A stretch of DNA of 64,000 nt, taken from assembly GCA_977006965.1 (NCBI GenBank), contig OZ345371.1:1302001-1366000 (forward strand). The letters run 5' to 3'. Under the pieces are notes generated by a model that saw nothing but the letters and a program-made list of their open reading frames with translations, was not told the origin of the DNA and ran no database searches. The translations under genes and the position numbers were made by a program. This DNA is from Phymatolithon calcareum. Its lineage: Eukaryota > Rhodophyta > Florideophyceae > Hapalidiales. This document shows, piece by piece, positions 10,402-22,788 of the stretch; the first letter of the stretch is position 1, and the number at the start of each line of letters is the position of its first letter.

Positions 10402-13400
10402 TTCCCAATGCACTACAGAGAAAACGCAATCCAAAGCATCAAGAACATCCCATTTAACTCTCATTCGGAAACAGTGCGCGTGATGTTTCTCGTCATGTAC
10501 CGAGCTGCCAAGAGACCTTCGTCTGCACAACGAAGGCTGTCCGGCCAAATTCAGAGAGCCCTACCGTGACACACTACAGTGGAAATTCCACTGTTGAATG
10601 GCTTCCTGCTCGAGGCCCACAGACCATAATTCTTATGGTGTACCACCAGATCGTATATCACGCGACCGTGAGAGAAAGCAATTCCAGACTGTCGTCTGCT
10701 CTGGTTTATTGGCACGTGCAAGGTTGCCCTAATCGCACTTCGATGCATTGGTAGCTTTTAAATTCAAGTCCTAAACTTCTTATTCTCCTTCCAGATTCTC
10801 CAGTCTCTGATATCCCTTGAGGTTTCTACTCGCCCGGGCTTCATTGACTGCCAATCGAGGGATCTAGTTAACCTTGGTGTGTAATGTATCCAGCCCCGCA
10901 GCTCGCTCTGATTTCACCAGTATTGTTGCAAGTTTATTTTCCTGGATTATCAGCTGCCGACGAAGTAAGTATTCTAGAATCTCGTGTCTAGCTCTCGGGT
11001 TTGCGATGCGGCACATTGCTCCCATCTCTTCTCTCTCTTATTTCCAGAATCGCCGAATATTTGCCCAAGCACCATCGACTCCACTTATTTTACATTGGGA
11101 GTTACAATGTGTACAAACTTATCGACTTCGTGGCGTTGATCATGGTGCTGAACAGTCCAAGAACTCTCAGGTTTATCAGGACTTTTTTGACTTCCTGGAT
11201 CGAAAGTCAGAGTCTGAGATCTGCTCTTCTATAATCTTTACGTCCAGGTGCTTTATCTCCGGTGGCTTCTTCAGCTTGTGACGTGACAGTCAGAGATGGA
11301 GATGGATCACATCCTTCCTCAAAATGGACGATCCTTTTTTATATTCTGCCCTCTTTAACAAGTTAAGAAATGACTGGAGTTCGTCCATGGATGTCTCAGA
11401 AAGATCGACCTCGAGTGTGAACTGCTTGCGTAGGCCTTTCGGCTCCTCTGTTGGTGTCGAGTCGAGCTACGTGGAGCAAAAATCCATGAAGAGGCTGTAT
11501 ACGAATGGAATCAAGGGATATCCTTGGTCCACCCATTCTGAATCAACTTTCTTTACTCTCGATAGCAGAGGATGTAGATTCAGAATGGTTCATTGTATCC
11601 ATATCTGTAGGAACGCCGTTTATTAAACGAGGGGTCTAAGTTAAGAACTGAATTGCCCATACTTAAGGCAAGAACCTTCCTTTTCCTTGCTGTTAACTAT
11701 CTAGAGCGATACAGTTACACGTCGCCATTAGGCCAACTTCCGCAAATCTCCACAAATACGTTGCCATCCTGGAGGTCCAGGATGGCAGCGCATTTGTGGC
11801 CCTGCTGTCCGAGCCGTCCTGCATGCAGAAGAGCAAGCTCCGTCCCCTTCATGTGAATTCATGAACTCCACAAGTTTCTCCCCATTCTCCGCGACCAACG
11901 CGGCACTAGACCACGGCACATTACAGGAAGCAGAGCGCCCCGGGCGTCGGGAGAGCGCAGAGTGCTCGACACCGTGCGCGCATGCCAGAAAATTCGGTTG
12001 GCGCCGTGTTGACGTTCCGCGCGACCGCCCCCACGTTCGTTCCGGGCCACGAACCGGCAGGTGACGCAATGGCATTACACAGTCTTCAATTGCGCTCAAA
12101 TTGTATGATTCTCACTCCTCAAATCACTCTTTCAAAACAAATGCGTAAACGGAACATGACGTGTGCCATGCATCCAGAAACACCGGTGGCAACGGTCAGT
12201 CCCGGTTCGTCGCTCCGCGTGCGCCACGCAGTTGAAGAGTGTACCCCTGGGCGGCATGAACGAAACAGAGGAAAATCGCCGTGAATTTGAAAGCGCCGTG
12301 AATGCCACGTTTATCTAGAAGCTGCTTGGAGATGTAAAGCGTTAACTGATGATGGGGTCCATCCAGGAAGGAGAGCTGACTCGCTGCAAGACAGAAGGAA
12401 TGCCGCGGCAGTTAACGGATCATTATACTACTGTACTGCTCTCTGCGGTGAGATATCGATCAACGATTCATGGATTCCATGGTTTTTGCGAAGGCCGGGC
12501 AGCCCCGATCGTCCCCCTCATTTCTGCATTTGCCAGATCTCCGAAAAGTCAACCAGGCAGCCGCGTTCGCGAATCAATGACGAAAAACCGTCATGAGCAA
12601 TTCATGGTGCTAAGGGTGATTTTGATATGTCTTCAAGAATATTTCTCATCAGGAATGGGTGCTGTGGGAAAGAACGCGTATTGCTGGCCTCATCTTGTTT
12701 GCATTTCGCGCCTTGCTGACCTCAACTACCCCGACATCTTACACTCTATAGATCAGATGGAATCGATATGTGGAAGAAGGAATCACACGATCGCACGTCA
12801 TGCCCAATCATGGTTTGTCGTTCTCGTCTCCTCTTGTCACACTGTTCGCGCTCGACCACGGGACTGTCGCGGTCGTGGGGGTGCGTCATGTCGGACGAAG
12901 ACGTTCATATTCGTGTAAGCAACAATATTGTCTTTGCACTGCAGACATTGACCTGCAACGCCCAATTTGGCGTGCACCCAGATGCACAGGGCACACTTCC
13001 AGGACACCATCTATATTAAGTTTCCAAGCTGCAGCTTTTTCTACTCCTTCATGCTGACAATGACGCTTCCATGGGATTCATCCTGTAAAACGCATATCCG
13101 ATCCTCCCCTTCACTGGGGCACCTGGTGGATCGCCAGAAGGTCAGCCACGAAGCTGAGCGCCTGAATAATGAAATAAGCATTGTGCTGTTGCCTCATCTT
13201 GTTTGCATTCCATGCTTTGCTGTATTCATTTTCCCTTCAATTTCGAGCACTCAATTGATCCGAGACGATCACCGCAAGGAAGAAGAAAAGCAACGGACGC
13301 ATGATTGCCCTTCTAGTTTACTTTTGTCATACACTGCGCGTCCTTGAGCATGACACAGCACTATAGTGGAAGGACTACACTCGTCCGGCAGTGCGACACG

Positions 13401-13404
13401 GTGG
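10402..13404. other. intergenic, no gene recognised
   Basis: No coding region is supported. A GC-rich patch at 11730-12100 gives long frames on both strands that look like chance. Small palindromes occur at 10576-10594 (ACAGTGGAA, single-base centre) and 11763-11786 (GCCATCCTGGA arms, 2-base loop). A block around CCTCATCTTGTTTGCATT is repeated at 12688-12705 and 13191-13208. Confidence 0.5.
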
Positions 13405-13620
13405 ACGCCTGCACTTCACGTTCGAATGACAACCGTCTCTTTACTGCTGTCCATGACCTGTCCCATCAAACCCGCAGTCATGCAGCCAGATAAAAACGTA
13501 ACATAACATGATGCTACATAACATGATGCTCTTATCTGGCTGCATGACTGCGGGTTTGATGGGACAGGTCATGGACATCAGTAAAGAGACGGTTGCCATT
13601 CGAACGTGATGTGCAGGCGT
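13405..13620. repeat. 89-bp-arm inverted repeat (foldback/hairpin)
   Basis: Arms 13405-13493 and 13532-13620 are reverse complements with only three mismatches by eye. The 38-base loop contains a direct duplication of ACATAACATGATGCT. The RNA would fold into a long, nearly perfect hairpin. No coding capacity is seen. It could be a foldback transposon or a small-RNA precursor. Confidence 0.9.
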
Positions 13621-13673
13621 AACTTGCGGCAACTTCGTGGAAGCATCATGCTTGCACGAAGTTGCCGCAAGTT
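13621..13673. repeat. 53-bp near-perfect palindrome abutting the larger inverted repeat
   Basis: The arms AACTTGCGGCAACTTCGTG (13621-13639) and its exact complement (13655-13673) flank AAGCAT-C-ATGCTT, so pairing continues to a single-base centre with one mismatch. It begins on the base after the preceding 216-bp hairpin ends. Confidence 0.9.
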
Positions 13674-14695
13674 ATTCACGACCCACCATGCCTGCTGCGT
13701 TTGCAGTGGCAATCATAGGCGAAGCGGAAATGACCGATTGACGTAGTGTGAAGTGCGTCTTTTGAGATCGTCGCCACCACCAGATAACCCCTATCGAAGT
13801 CTGCCGCGCACCTTTCGTCTCAACCGGTAATTGAGGTCTTGAGCGTATATGTATTGTAGGGTGCAGCAATTACAAACAAAAAGAGCATGTTTCATGGATG
13901 CATGGCCGATGCGAGGTGCCCCGGTGATGTAGTCGTACTACGATCATCATGTTGCATGATCCCGATGACTGACTGTGATGGTCAAAGTGGGAGGACATAG
14001 GACTGCCGTTTATGCTCACCAGGGACTACGCCGTATTTGTCCATCAGTGGTTCTGCTGCAAGAAACTTGTCCCAGTGCGATCCAAGCATGTATAATAATT
14101 GCGCGCTCACGTAGCGGCTCGCGCGGGGTGAGGTGAATAACTCTCTGGAAGAGAAACTATGTCGCCTCGTAGGCTCATTTCGAGCAATTGAGGGTGCAAA
14201 AACATCGATCAGGACGTGACTGTGCATCGAATTGCAGAAGGTCATCTCGACTTCTTGGTCGCCGCTCGAAGGCAGTTGGAAAGCAAGGAACACTAACACC
14301 AAATCCACATATCGTTTCGACCTCATTAATCGAATGTATGTAGGGGGCAATACATCGACAGTGAATTTGTTAAGTACTGTACAGCTGGAACGAGCTCGTT
14401 TTCCGTTTGTGTCGTTCGTTTCGTTAGGTTTCTTTCGATGGCCATCGCATTTCCTTTCAGTTTTGATAGACCGGGACGTGGACGGAAGGTGAGTTACGTA
14501 TAGTGAGAAAGGCCCTTGGTTGGTCAATCTGATTGCACACGGTGCGGTAACGACCCGCGAAAAAGTTCGCACACTATAATCGAAAGAGGTCTGTCGGGAA
14601 CAGGAAACGAATAAAAGGAATCGTACAATACAAAGGCAAACATTTTCATTCAACAAAAATCTAAACATTCACCCATCAACAGTCCCGGAAAAAGT
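13674..14695. other. intergenic downstream of the HA-domain gene
   Basis: No domain is recognised in the longest minus-strand frame (13982-14668). The part nearest 14695 is presumably the 3' untranslated region of the minus-strand HA-domain gene. Confidence 0.4.
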
Positions 14696-16621
14696 CTAAC
14701 TACCCCTCCCATTCACACTGCCCCACCGCTGCGCAAATCCGAACGGTTCTCCAAGTTGCCCGTTGCTCATCTCTGCGCGAAACGGTTGCGTCTCGTGCTT
14801 CACTGCTGAACCGGAGGTAGGGAAATGACCCTGCTCTGGCTTAACGCTACTTCCCGCAGTGGGAGCGCCGAAGGGACCGCGTTCGTGATTCATAGAAGTG
14901 CCCGGTGAAGGGGCACCGAAAGGTGAATGCTCGAACGTATCCGGACTAGGTGAAAGTAGACTCGACACTTTCGTCTTCGAAGAGCTGTGTGTCAACCCTT
15001 TCGATTGCGATTGTCCCACTGTCTGCGGGAACGGTTGCTGCGATGTCGAATCCGTTCGAGGCGAAACGGCAACCGATCCATGGGCAGACCGCGGAGATGG
15101 CAGTGGAGGTGAAGCGGAAATTTCCAATTTAGAAAGCGAACTCGCCCACTTCCCGGACGATATGCGAGCCGAAGGCGCTTGCGTACCGCCGGACACCCGT
15201 CTTGGCTGGAACGGGGCCGGATGTTGTGGTGCCAGCGTGTGCACGGACGGCAGTCGTTCGAATGGACCGCTACGAGACGGTTGCGATGCACCCTGTGTGG
15301 TCGACGAGGTGAAACTCGGGCCGGGGACGGAAAGCGATGGGAGAACCGGGTTGAAGGTGTTGTGTTGTTTGTCAAAACTGTGTTGCTCCACGCCGTAAAG
15401 ACTTGGCAGTAACGGGGGGCCATCGACGATAGTGCCGGAGTCGCCGATGTTCAACGGTGGTAGCACCTGATCGCTTGACGCCACGGACGCGGTACTGGGG
15501 CTTGTGCCTCCGCGCCATGCACCGGAGCTAAAGCCTACTTCGTCGCGTTCGCGGGTATAGAGTTCGTCCATTGACGACGCCGATGTTGAGTTTCCGCTTG
15601 CGCCGTGCAGCGACGAGCGATGTGGCGCGGATAGGAATCCGGAACCGGAGTTGGGGGCAGGGAGGTAGGAGAATGAGTTGTGTGCGCTTGAGTCATTACT
15701 CGAGAATGAATGATGTCGTTTCGAGGAACTTCCGCCGAGTGAGGAACGGTCCTCGCTTCTTCGTTTACTGCCCGCACCACCGGAAGAGGTGCTTCGTGTG
15801 GCACCGCTTGGTTCTGCATTCGATGTCGGAGGATTGTTGGATGAAGATGGAGGTACACCTTGCGGGTTCCAAATGAAGCCGATTTCATTCAATCGGTCTT
15901 CACGTTCCTTGGATAATTTGCCCTTTCGTTTCGATTGCCGCTGTGTGTTGACCCACCATCCTAATTCCCCCTCATTGAACGGCACGCGACAATCTCCACA
16001 CACAGTTTTCCATCGTGCAAGTGCTTGATATTTTTCGTTCCAATCTGTATTCGGAGTGTCCCAAACAAAGTTGATGGAGTCGAGACGTGTCTCACGATGC
16101 GGCGCAAGTTTCTCCTTACGCTTGAGTTGTCGTTGTTTCGCAACCCACACGCCGAGATCACCTTCCGCAATCGGCACACAAGCATGACCTTGTCGATCCT
16201 TCCACTCCTTCAATTGTTCGAAACGGGCATCCCATGCCGAATCGTTAGTATTCCAAACAAAACCGAGCGCTTGCAGTTTGGCCTCGCGGTCCGAACTCAA
16301 CGCCTTCTTCTTCCGCAATTCGCGCTGACGGGCCACCCACCGACCGAGTGTGCCCTGCGCCTTCGGCACGCAGCAGTCGCCGTGCGCTTCGCGATACTCC
16401 ACCAACTCACGGTAGCGCTGGCCCCAGCCGGCGCGACCACGTAGGTCGAATGCGTTGCGCAACATGCGCGAGGCGCGACGAGTGCAGTTAGGCGCAGCGG
16501 TGGCGTTGTTGTCGCGGCGGATGCGGTGACGGTGAGGATGGGACGCGCAAGTTGGGGATGATCGCGGGTGTGGCGGACAGTACACAGTGTGGGCAAGACA
16601 CGCAGGGCGGTTTGACGTCAT
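14696..16621 (-). CDS. protein with three helicase-associated (HA) domains
   Basis: This intronless frame of 641 codons encodes three tandem HA domains (PF03457 type) at about residues 64-124, 130-187 and 194-252. Each has the pattern W-x(5-6)-L-x-x-[WY], H/CGD-C-VP, GxLGxWV, QR, then a final F-x-W. HA domains occur beside DEAH/SNF2 helicases in bacteria and stand alone in large families in diatoms and red algae, where a nucleic-acid-binding role is assumed rather than shown. Residues 255-641 are low-complexity, rich in Ser, Pro and Gly, with degenerate repeats around PFGAP and SSVKPE near the end. No helicase motifs are present. The annotated first Met is followed by an unusual His/Pro/Cys-rich 52 residues; Met53 (codon at 16465) just before LRNAFDLRG is a plausible true start. 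It probably acts in the nucleus, by inference. Confidence 0.88.
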   Translation of the reverse strand: MTSNRPACLAHTVYCPPHPRSSPTCASHPHRHRIRRDNNATAAPNCTRRASRMLRNAFDLRGRAGWGQRYRELVEYREAHGDCCVPKAQGTLGRWVARQRELRKKKALSSDREAKLQALGFVWNTNDSAWDARFEQLKEWKDRQGHACVPIAEGDLGVWVAKQRQLKRKEKLAPHRETRLDSINFVWDTPNTDWNEKYQALARWKTVCGDCRVPFNEGELGWWVNTQRQSKRKGKLSKEREDRLNEIGFIWNPQGVPPSSSNNPPTSNAEPSGATRSTSSGGAGSKRRSEDRSSLGGSSSKRHHSFSSNDSSAHNSFSYLPAPNSGSGFLSAPHRSSLHGASGNSTSASSMDELYTRERDEVGFSSGAWRGGTSPSTASVASSDQVLPPLNIGDSGTIVDGPPLLPSLYGVEQHSFDKQHNTFNPVLPSLSVPGPSFTSSTTQGASQPSRSGPFERLPSVHTLAPQHPAPFQPRRVSGGTQAPSARISSGKWASSLSKLEISASPPLPSPRSAHGSVAVSPRTDSTSQQPFPQTVGQSQSKGLTHSSSKTKVSSLLSPSPDTFEHSPFGAPSPGTSMNHERGPFGAPTAGSSVKPEQGHFPTSGSAVKHETQPFRAEMSNGQLGEPFGFAQRWGSVNGRGS

Positions 16622-19600
16622 TGCGGTTGCTCCAATAAAGGCATGCGGAGCGCCGTGGCTGTAAGGCGAGGCGGCACCAGCGCGCGATAGATTGCGGTGC
16701 AGCTATGAAAAGAGTTTGGAGATCTGTGCACAGCGAATGAGACTCAAGCATCGGTGTAATTTGATGGTTTTCCACTGTGGCCCACCGTCCGCTTTCGCTT
16801 TGCTGCATAATATGGATGGCGATGATCGGGCCACGATCTGCGCCGTAGAGGTGCTTGAAAATACAACGCCATTGAAACATGACCATGGCAGTACATGAGC
16901 TAGGTTCAGATACCGACAACGATTCCGTCCAATGGGAACACATTCTCTATCGAAACCCCAATGGGAGACTAACACGCACCAGTAACTCAACATCCTTCAG
17001 CTCACACTGAGTCACGGCGCTACAATACCGTCGTTCATTCCAGTCCGATCGGACCAAAAATAGTAAGGCTATGAAAGGACCAGATCTACTTGAAGCTTAT
17101 TTGTCCACGTCAACGATTTTTATTTGATAATTTGCACGGCTCTGCATCCATGAGCTCAGTTTATATTTTTCTAATTTTATAGCTCTCTTGCACCAACGGC
17201 TATTTTCATTCCGCATCTGTGCCAACAATGACCCTCAGGCCTCTTGGACATCAATTCGACGGGCAAACTTGCAAACAAACGGTCCGATAGTCTTCCGTGG
17301 GCCGGAGAGTCCACTCCTCGGTCCAAAAAATATGAATTATGGAACATTCATGGCTCCACGGGACCCCTACTCATTACACTGGGCCCGTTTCGATTGGCGC
17401 TCCCCATCTCGTTGAACGGATCCAGTCAGTCTGGCCCGACCGAAAGCCTATAATCCGCTCAGGAAGGGGCGCTGGATCGCTCCCTGCACCTGACTTCCAT
17501 TTGCAGCGGTCCTGCCACACCTTGCGTGGCATGCATCACCGACCTGCAACGGAAGATGAGGACAACAGAGCAAAAATACACGCTGTAAGCTGGACGTGGA
17601 TTGCTGGAACCATTGAGGTGATGATCGATGTTTAGAGATGTGCGAGGGGCAGTAGGCGACCTTGGAAGCCGATCAGTTAGCACAGGACTGGGAAGGAAGC
17701 GGGACTGATCCAGTGGCGTCATGAGAACCTTAATTTATGTTGTTTGAGACCGGAAAAGGTCTTCTCTGACACCACACAGATACAGTATTCCGCAAAATGA
17801 AGCGAGTTTCCACCGCTGAAAGCGATAACGATGATGTATAATCAGAACTGTAGAGCCATTCCATCCAATGAACATTTCCAATCTCCCTTCTGCCTCCTTC
17901 AGCAGTTCATTATAAAACAGAAGGTCCTTCCCACGGCCCACATGTCACAACTCCATTAATACAACTCTAGTAAAGTTGTGATATGTGTTAATTTAATTCT
18001 CACGAAAAACTCGTGACAAAAAACGAAGGGCTCATCGTCCAATTCATGTCTCTATTGTGATAGTCGCTATCAGAACTCGACTACCTTAGAAATACTCTTC
18101 TCAACGCAGCGTTAGGCAGTTGCCTCCTTCCCCCACGCCAGGGGCCCTAGGTAGTACTGTACCATAAAACTTTCTTGCATGCCATCATATCCTTATGGTG
18201 CTTCTCGGGGAGGAGTACAGGCCCACGTGCTCGAAACGTGCCATTAATTGCCATCTCTCCATGAGAATTCAACCTGCCATTACTTCATCTTAAGAGTTAA
18301 GCACACCACGGGACGCAGTTCTGGCGTCAGTCGCTTACGTCGTAATGAAAAAACAATTCAGTCAAAAGAGTTATTTCTCTGGAGGAAATCACGGAGCCCA
18401 TCTCAATTATCTGTGCAGGAACGTTAACATAGGCTCGAGGATTTTACTGGACTTGACATTTCTCAGTTCGAGAATACCAAATCGAAAAGAATTCATCATG
18501 CTTCCTCTATTCCTGATGTTCAGACGTTCAGACCTACTGTTTTTTGCCTTTGCAAAGCTATCGGCTGCCTCATGTTGCTACTTGCGCCAATCGTCTTAGT
18601 ACATTCTATCTGAAGGCAACTTTGACTGTAGCGTTGTAAAGGCTGGCTGGAAGACGGTAAAGGTTTTTTGATGCACCAGTATTCGTCGGCATGCGAATTC
18701 CTTCAGAAAGTTGATCCCCGTGATTCTTTCAGATATCCACCTTTTCTCCCCTCGTAGCAATAGGACGTTCAACTTACACCTCAGCATGCACCGGGATTTC
18801 CAATCGGTCCAGTAGTTCTCGCAGCGGCTCTCGCTTGTGTGTGTCGTCCCCTCGAGTTGCACCCCATAGAGTAAACGGCACATATCATATCAAGTACCGT
18901 CTTTCCCATTGTCTCCGCAGCCATATCACGACCGGGCCTGGATGAAAAGCGGCTTGGTTTGATGGAGTCGGTTCTGTGCATGATGCGCCATAAGGAAACT
19001 CTGGAAGAAGGAGGATTGCTGCGCAAGCAATGACTGGCAGTATCCTCCCTCAATCATTCCATGAATGGATCGTGCAAATGCTACCCACAAGGTGCCTGCT
19101 GCACAGGGCTCCGCCTACCAGTGAATGAAGGAGAGAATCCGATGGGAACGCAGTAAGTCTTTGTAAAGCTGGCGACTTCAGGGCAGGGATAGAAAATTCT
19201 TGCCGAAATCCTTGTAAACGTACATGGGAATGGAGCTTGAAGTGAAATATGCCCGCCGTCCCTGTTGCTAGTCACCATTCAATTTTTTGGAAGCGCACCA
19301 GCGGCTTGCACATCATGTTTCTTGGCACTTGGAAAGTTGTTCCAAGCGTCAGCAGATGCGTTGATAACTTTTAAATAAAAATCTACCTCTCTTCTTCGTC
19401 TTGCACATCACGTTTTACACCGTTTCGACGTTCAACACGGTGAAGAACGTGCGAGGCACGTCGATGTAATGGCAATAACTGGACTGTTTCTCCATTTTCG
19501 CTAGACTCCATGCGATGCTCTCCTACAAGGAAAACACTGCACGCGGTAGCATTGGCCAAAGATATTTTTATACACGCGGTGCATAATTATTGTCAGTCTT

Positions 19601-20250
19601 GGAGTTGGTTTCCGAATGGTACCAACAGGCAGGGCTCATGTCGAGCACCCTGGTGAGGAGCAACTCTTTGCACTATGAGATAGCCGTCTTGCGAAAATCT
19701 TGAACGCTAAATCGCGCGACTGCAGTTTAAATTTTGCCGTCTTGATTACCCCCCGAAGTATATAATGTTAGCAAACAAACACTTCTCCATGGCGGCATCG
19801 GATGCCAACTTTTCTTCACCTCCAGCCCAGCGCGGGAAGTATATGCTGTCAAATTTTATTCAAAATTTACCCATTCCTACATCGTTCACCAAAGCCAGCG
19901 ATGGGAGATTGTAAGCGCACTGTAATTGTGAAAACGTGGCACCTCTCCTAGACCAATCAACATGCCTATCATTGGGCGCCAAATTTAAGATTCTCCTGAA
20001 ACCGATACTGATACATTGCCTGTGGTCTGCAGGACTGACACCAATGGTTATATTTTGAAACAAAAAACAAATCTGTAAGCGAGGGCGCCTGAATTGCACA
20101 TGAATGCTTCAAGTGCCCACCACTGACCGCACACCCCGCACACAAGATTACAACAATCAAGTCGCCGCGCGAGGCAAGATAGATCGGGAACAGGCGCGGT
20201 GATACACCGGTCGAAGAGATCCGATTACGAAATCGAGGCACTTCCGGACA
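16622..20250. other. intergenic, no gene recognised
   Basis: About 3.6 kb separate two divergently oriented genes, the HA-domain protein on the minus strand and the Myb/SANT-like protein on the plus strand. No domain, RNA gene or repeat was recognised in the short open frames here. Promoters for both genes must lie near the two ends. Confidence 0.5.
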
Positions 20251-21474
20251 ATGGTAAGCGCTTCGGAGGCCCAAAAACCCGCCGCAAAGACGGTCCGTTG
20301 CGCCCCTCTTGCCCCGCGTCCTCATCCTCATCCCGGTTCTGCGCTCCCCGTCCCTGTCCCGACCCCGTCTCCACCGCCAGCGATGAAGGCTGCGGGCGCA
20401 TCCGACGCCGTTCCTCCGCCGGACGCGATGAAGAAGCGGCAGTTTTCCAAGTCTGATGAGGAAACTCTGGTGCGTCTCTGGAAGGAGAACATCGAGCCAT
20501 ACTACAAGGGTGTCCGTCGTCGCGTCCTTGAGAAAATGACGCGTCACATGAACGCCGCCATTACCTCACCGCCATACTTTGCACTCAAACAAGTGGAAAA
20601 CAAACTGTCGTACATGGAAAAACGTTATCGTTCAGTGCTGGAGGAAATGCGTCGTCACGGATACACCTGCGGTGATAACGATCCTAGTTCCGTGCGCATT
20701 TCCTGCGAACGCAAGTTCTGCTTGTTCTACGACGTGCATGACATCCTGCGTGATGTCGTGGGCAATGAAGCCTATTCCAAACGGGCTGGAAATTGGGACC
20801 ACACACCGCCTGCAAAGAGTAATTCCGCGTCCGCCACAACCACACCTGCAAGCTCTGCCACTCCTCTACCGCGCGTCCCGGACATAGCCGGCACACCGGT
20901 TCCGCGCGTCTCGGATGTTGGTGCGACTCCGGGCACTCCGCCACCACCGGAGCTTGACGAGACCGCGGACCCAGAGTTGGGACAGTTTCCGCCGCTCCCG
21001 CTGCTTGAAGGCGACGAGAACAACTGTGAACCCGAGAGGGACCCAGTCCAGTTGAAACGCAAGGTCGAAGCTGACGATGCCACCGCCACTCCCGGTACCG
21101 CGTCGGCTGCCGCCGCAACACCGCACGGAAAACGCCGCCGTGCGAATAATGGTACGGAAAGGTCAACCGCGGCCACGCGTATCGCTCATGTTGCACAGAG
21201 CTTCGTGGTCATGTCTGAGCGGATGTTGGCCGCGGATGAGGAGCAGCGACGTGACGACATTGATATTTCCAAACGCGAGCTTGATATTCGTCGCCAGGAG
21301 CTCGAGCTCAAGCACAAGGAGGCTGATGCGCGACTGGCGGAAAGCCGTAACAACGCGCTTGCGGAACGGATTGCGGCACTGAAATTCTTGGCAACCAGCC
21401 TAGGCGCTGCGGGGGACGTTCAGGGACAGGCGCGCGCGTTAAAGAAGATGGAGGACCTTGTCGGACCGCAGTAA
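20251..21474 (+). CDS. Myb/SANT-like (trihelix) DNA-binding protein
   Basis: This uninterrupted frame of 407 codons has a Pro/Ala-rich leader (residues 1-60). A Myb/SANT-like trihelix region follows at about 62-135: FSKSDEETLVRLWKENI opens the first helix and VENKLSYMEKRYRSVLEEM forms the third. A second conserved-looking block, CERKFCLFYDVHDILRDVV, spans about 152-170. A long Pro/Thr/Ala-rich linker and a basic HGKRRRANN nuclear-signal-like patch come next. The C-terminal charged coiled coil is at about 330-385 (ISKRELDIRRQELELKHKEA). This layout is typical of trihelix-like regulators and of the Myb-like proteins domesticated from, or encoded by, Harbinger transposons. The frame is clean and GC-rich at third positions, so it looks like a host gene. 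Met45 and Met60 are alternative starts. Confidence 0.85.
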   Translation: MVSASEAQKPAAKTVRCAPLAPRPHPHPGSALPVPVPTPSPPPAMKAAGASDAVPPPDAMKKRQFSKSDEETLVRLWKENIEPYYKGVRRRVLEKMTRHMNAAITSPPYFALKQVENKLSYMEKRYRSVLEEMRRHGYTCGDNDPSSVRISCERKFCLFYDVHDILRDVVGNEAYSKRAGNWDHTPPAKSNSASATTTPASSATPLPRVPDIAGTPVPRVSDVGATPGTPPPPELDETADPELGQFPPLPLLEGDENNCEPERDPVQLKRKVEADDATATPGTASAAAATPHGKRRRANNGTERSTAATRIAHVAQSFVVMSERMLAADEEQRRDDIDISKRELDIRRQELELKHKEADARLAESRNNALAERIAALKFLATSLGAAGDVQGQARALKKMEDLVGPQ

Positions 21475-22788
21475 TAATGGATTCGCTGTGGGACTGGCCT
21501 TGGGGGAGTGTAGTTGTGCGGTTTTTATTGTACTGTAGAAGGGTAGAAATTTTCTAGCAGTGTGATTATATTTTCTCCCTCGTTCTGAACTTTTACTGAC
21601 TTGGTTCTGGTATTTGCTGAAAGCCGCCTGACATTCGAAAGGGAAGCCCCTTGACAGGGGCATGTTCTCCTGTGCAAGCTTGTATTTGTGATGGCATTGC
21701 CCCTACTGGGTGAGCTCACTCCAAATCCATGGAGTATTGAACACTATCGAGAGTCCGCGAATTCATCCCTGCAGTCGTGGCAAAGCTTGGTCGGTAGCAC
21801 GCGCGCCACGTCAGCAGCTTCACAGAAGCCTTCTTTTTCTCTCTCCTTGTGGACAGTACTGTACTGAATCGTCGATTACGCACTCAGGAAAGTAAACTTA
21901 CAATGTGAATGATCCACCAATCAAGCCGTGTGGAAAATGGGACACTATTGCGCTCAAACAGGTGGTGGACTGGGAGACGGTCCATCGGCCCGGACCAAGT
22001 GCTCTCTTCCACCGCATCTCAGAGCTGATGGACAAGAATTATCCACGACGGGTGCAGTGCGGTCGTGTGCTCCATGGCCATGCGATGATGCCATCATCGC
22101 ATGCGATTTCTGGTCGGCCGAGGTCGCAGCTGTCGCATTTGGGAACAACTACGACCTTCAGTGTAATACCAGAGCAATTTACGCGTTGATCTTTAGTTTT
22201 TCTTTTTATCGTCTCGCCTGACTTCATGGAAGGAGCAACAATCCGAACTGCATGCGGAAGAATGTCATCTACAATTGTCACCGACAGTTAGGCTCTTTGT
22301 CAAGTATTAGGTCTGGTTCTCAGCCCCCCCTGCTCCCAGAGAATATTAGAAGTGCACTTGAGGACGACTAAATGCAACTAGTGCAGAAAAAGAATAATTG
22401 CGTCGTGGCAACTGCAAGAATTCACAGAGCGGTTCTTTTGGTCGTAGCAGAATCATTCACGTGAATTTTGGGGGCAAGTGATGGCGCTTGTGGTGCAGAC
22501 TGCATCGTCTGATTCCAAGCGCTGGTCGATGATCGGTCACTGCTTCTCGCATCGGGAAGCGGAGGCCAAGTCACTTTTGCTTACGCTGACATAAGGGGCA
22601 ACGCCCGTGAAAGCAATGTCAGTGCACAAAGCAATTTATTTTAGGAGCCTAACCTGGTCGAGAAGGACGACGACCACACGGTCCGGTCAGAAAACGGCAA
22701 ATTACAAGTCCGTTTAAATACGTGGACTATTTCGTCACTATCGAGGGAAAGTCAAGTTGTTATTGTGGGCCGTAGATAAGTCGTTCAT
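21475..22788. other. intergenic with a 25-bp palindrome
   Basis: No gene is supported. A perfect palindrome with a single-base centre, CATGCGATGATG-C-CATCATCGCATG, lies at 22079-22103. Confidence 0.5.

Noticed and set aside
11728-12099. GC-rich ORFs on both strands
   Set aside because: Long frames are expected by chance in a GC-rich patch; there are no motifs.
12349-12918. 189-codon plus-strand ORF
   Set aside because: No domain, overlapping frames of equal quality, and partly within a short duplicated sequence.
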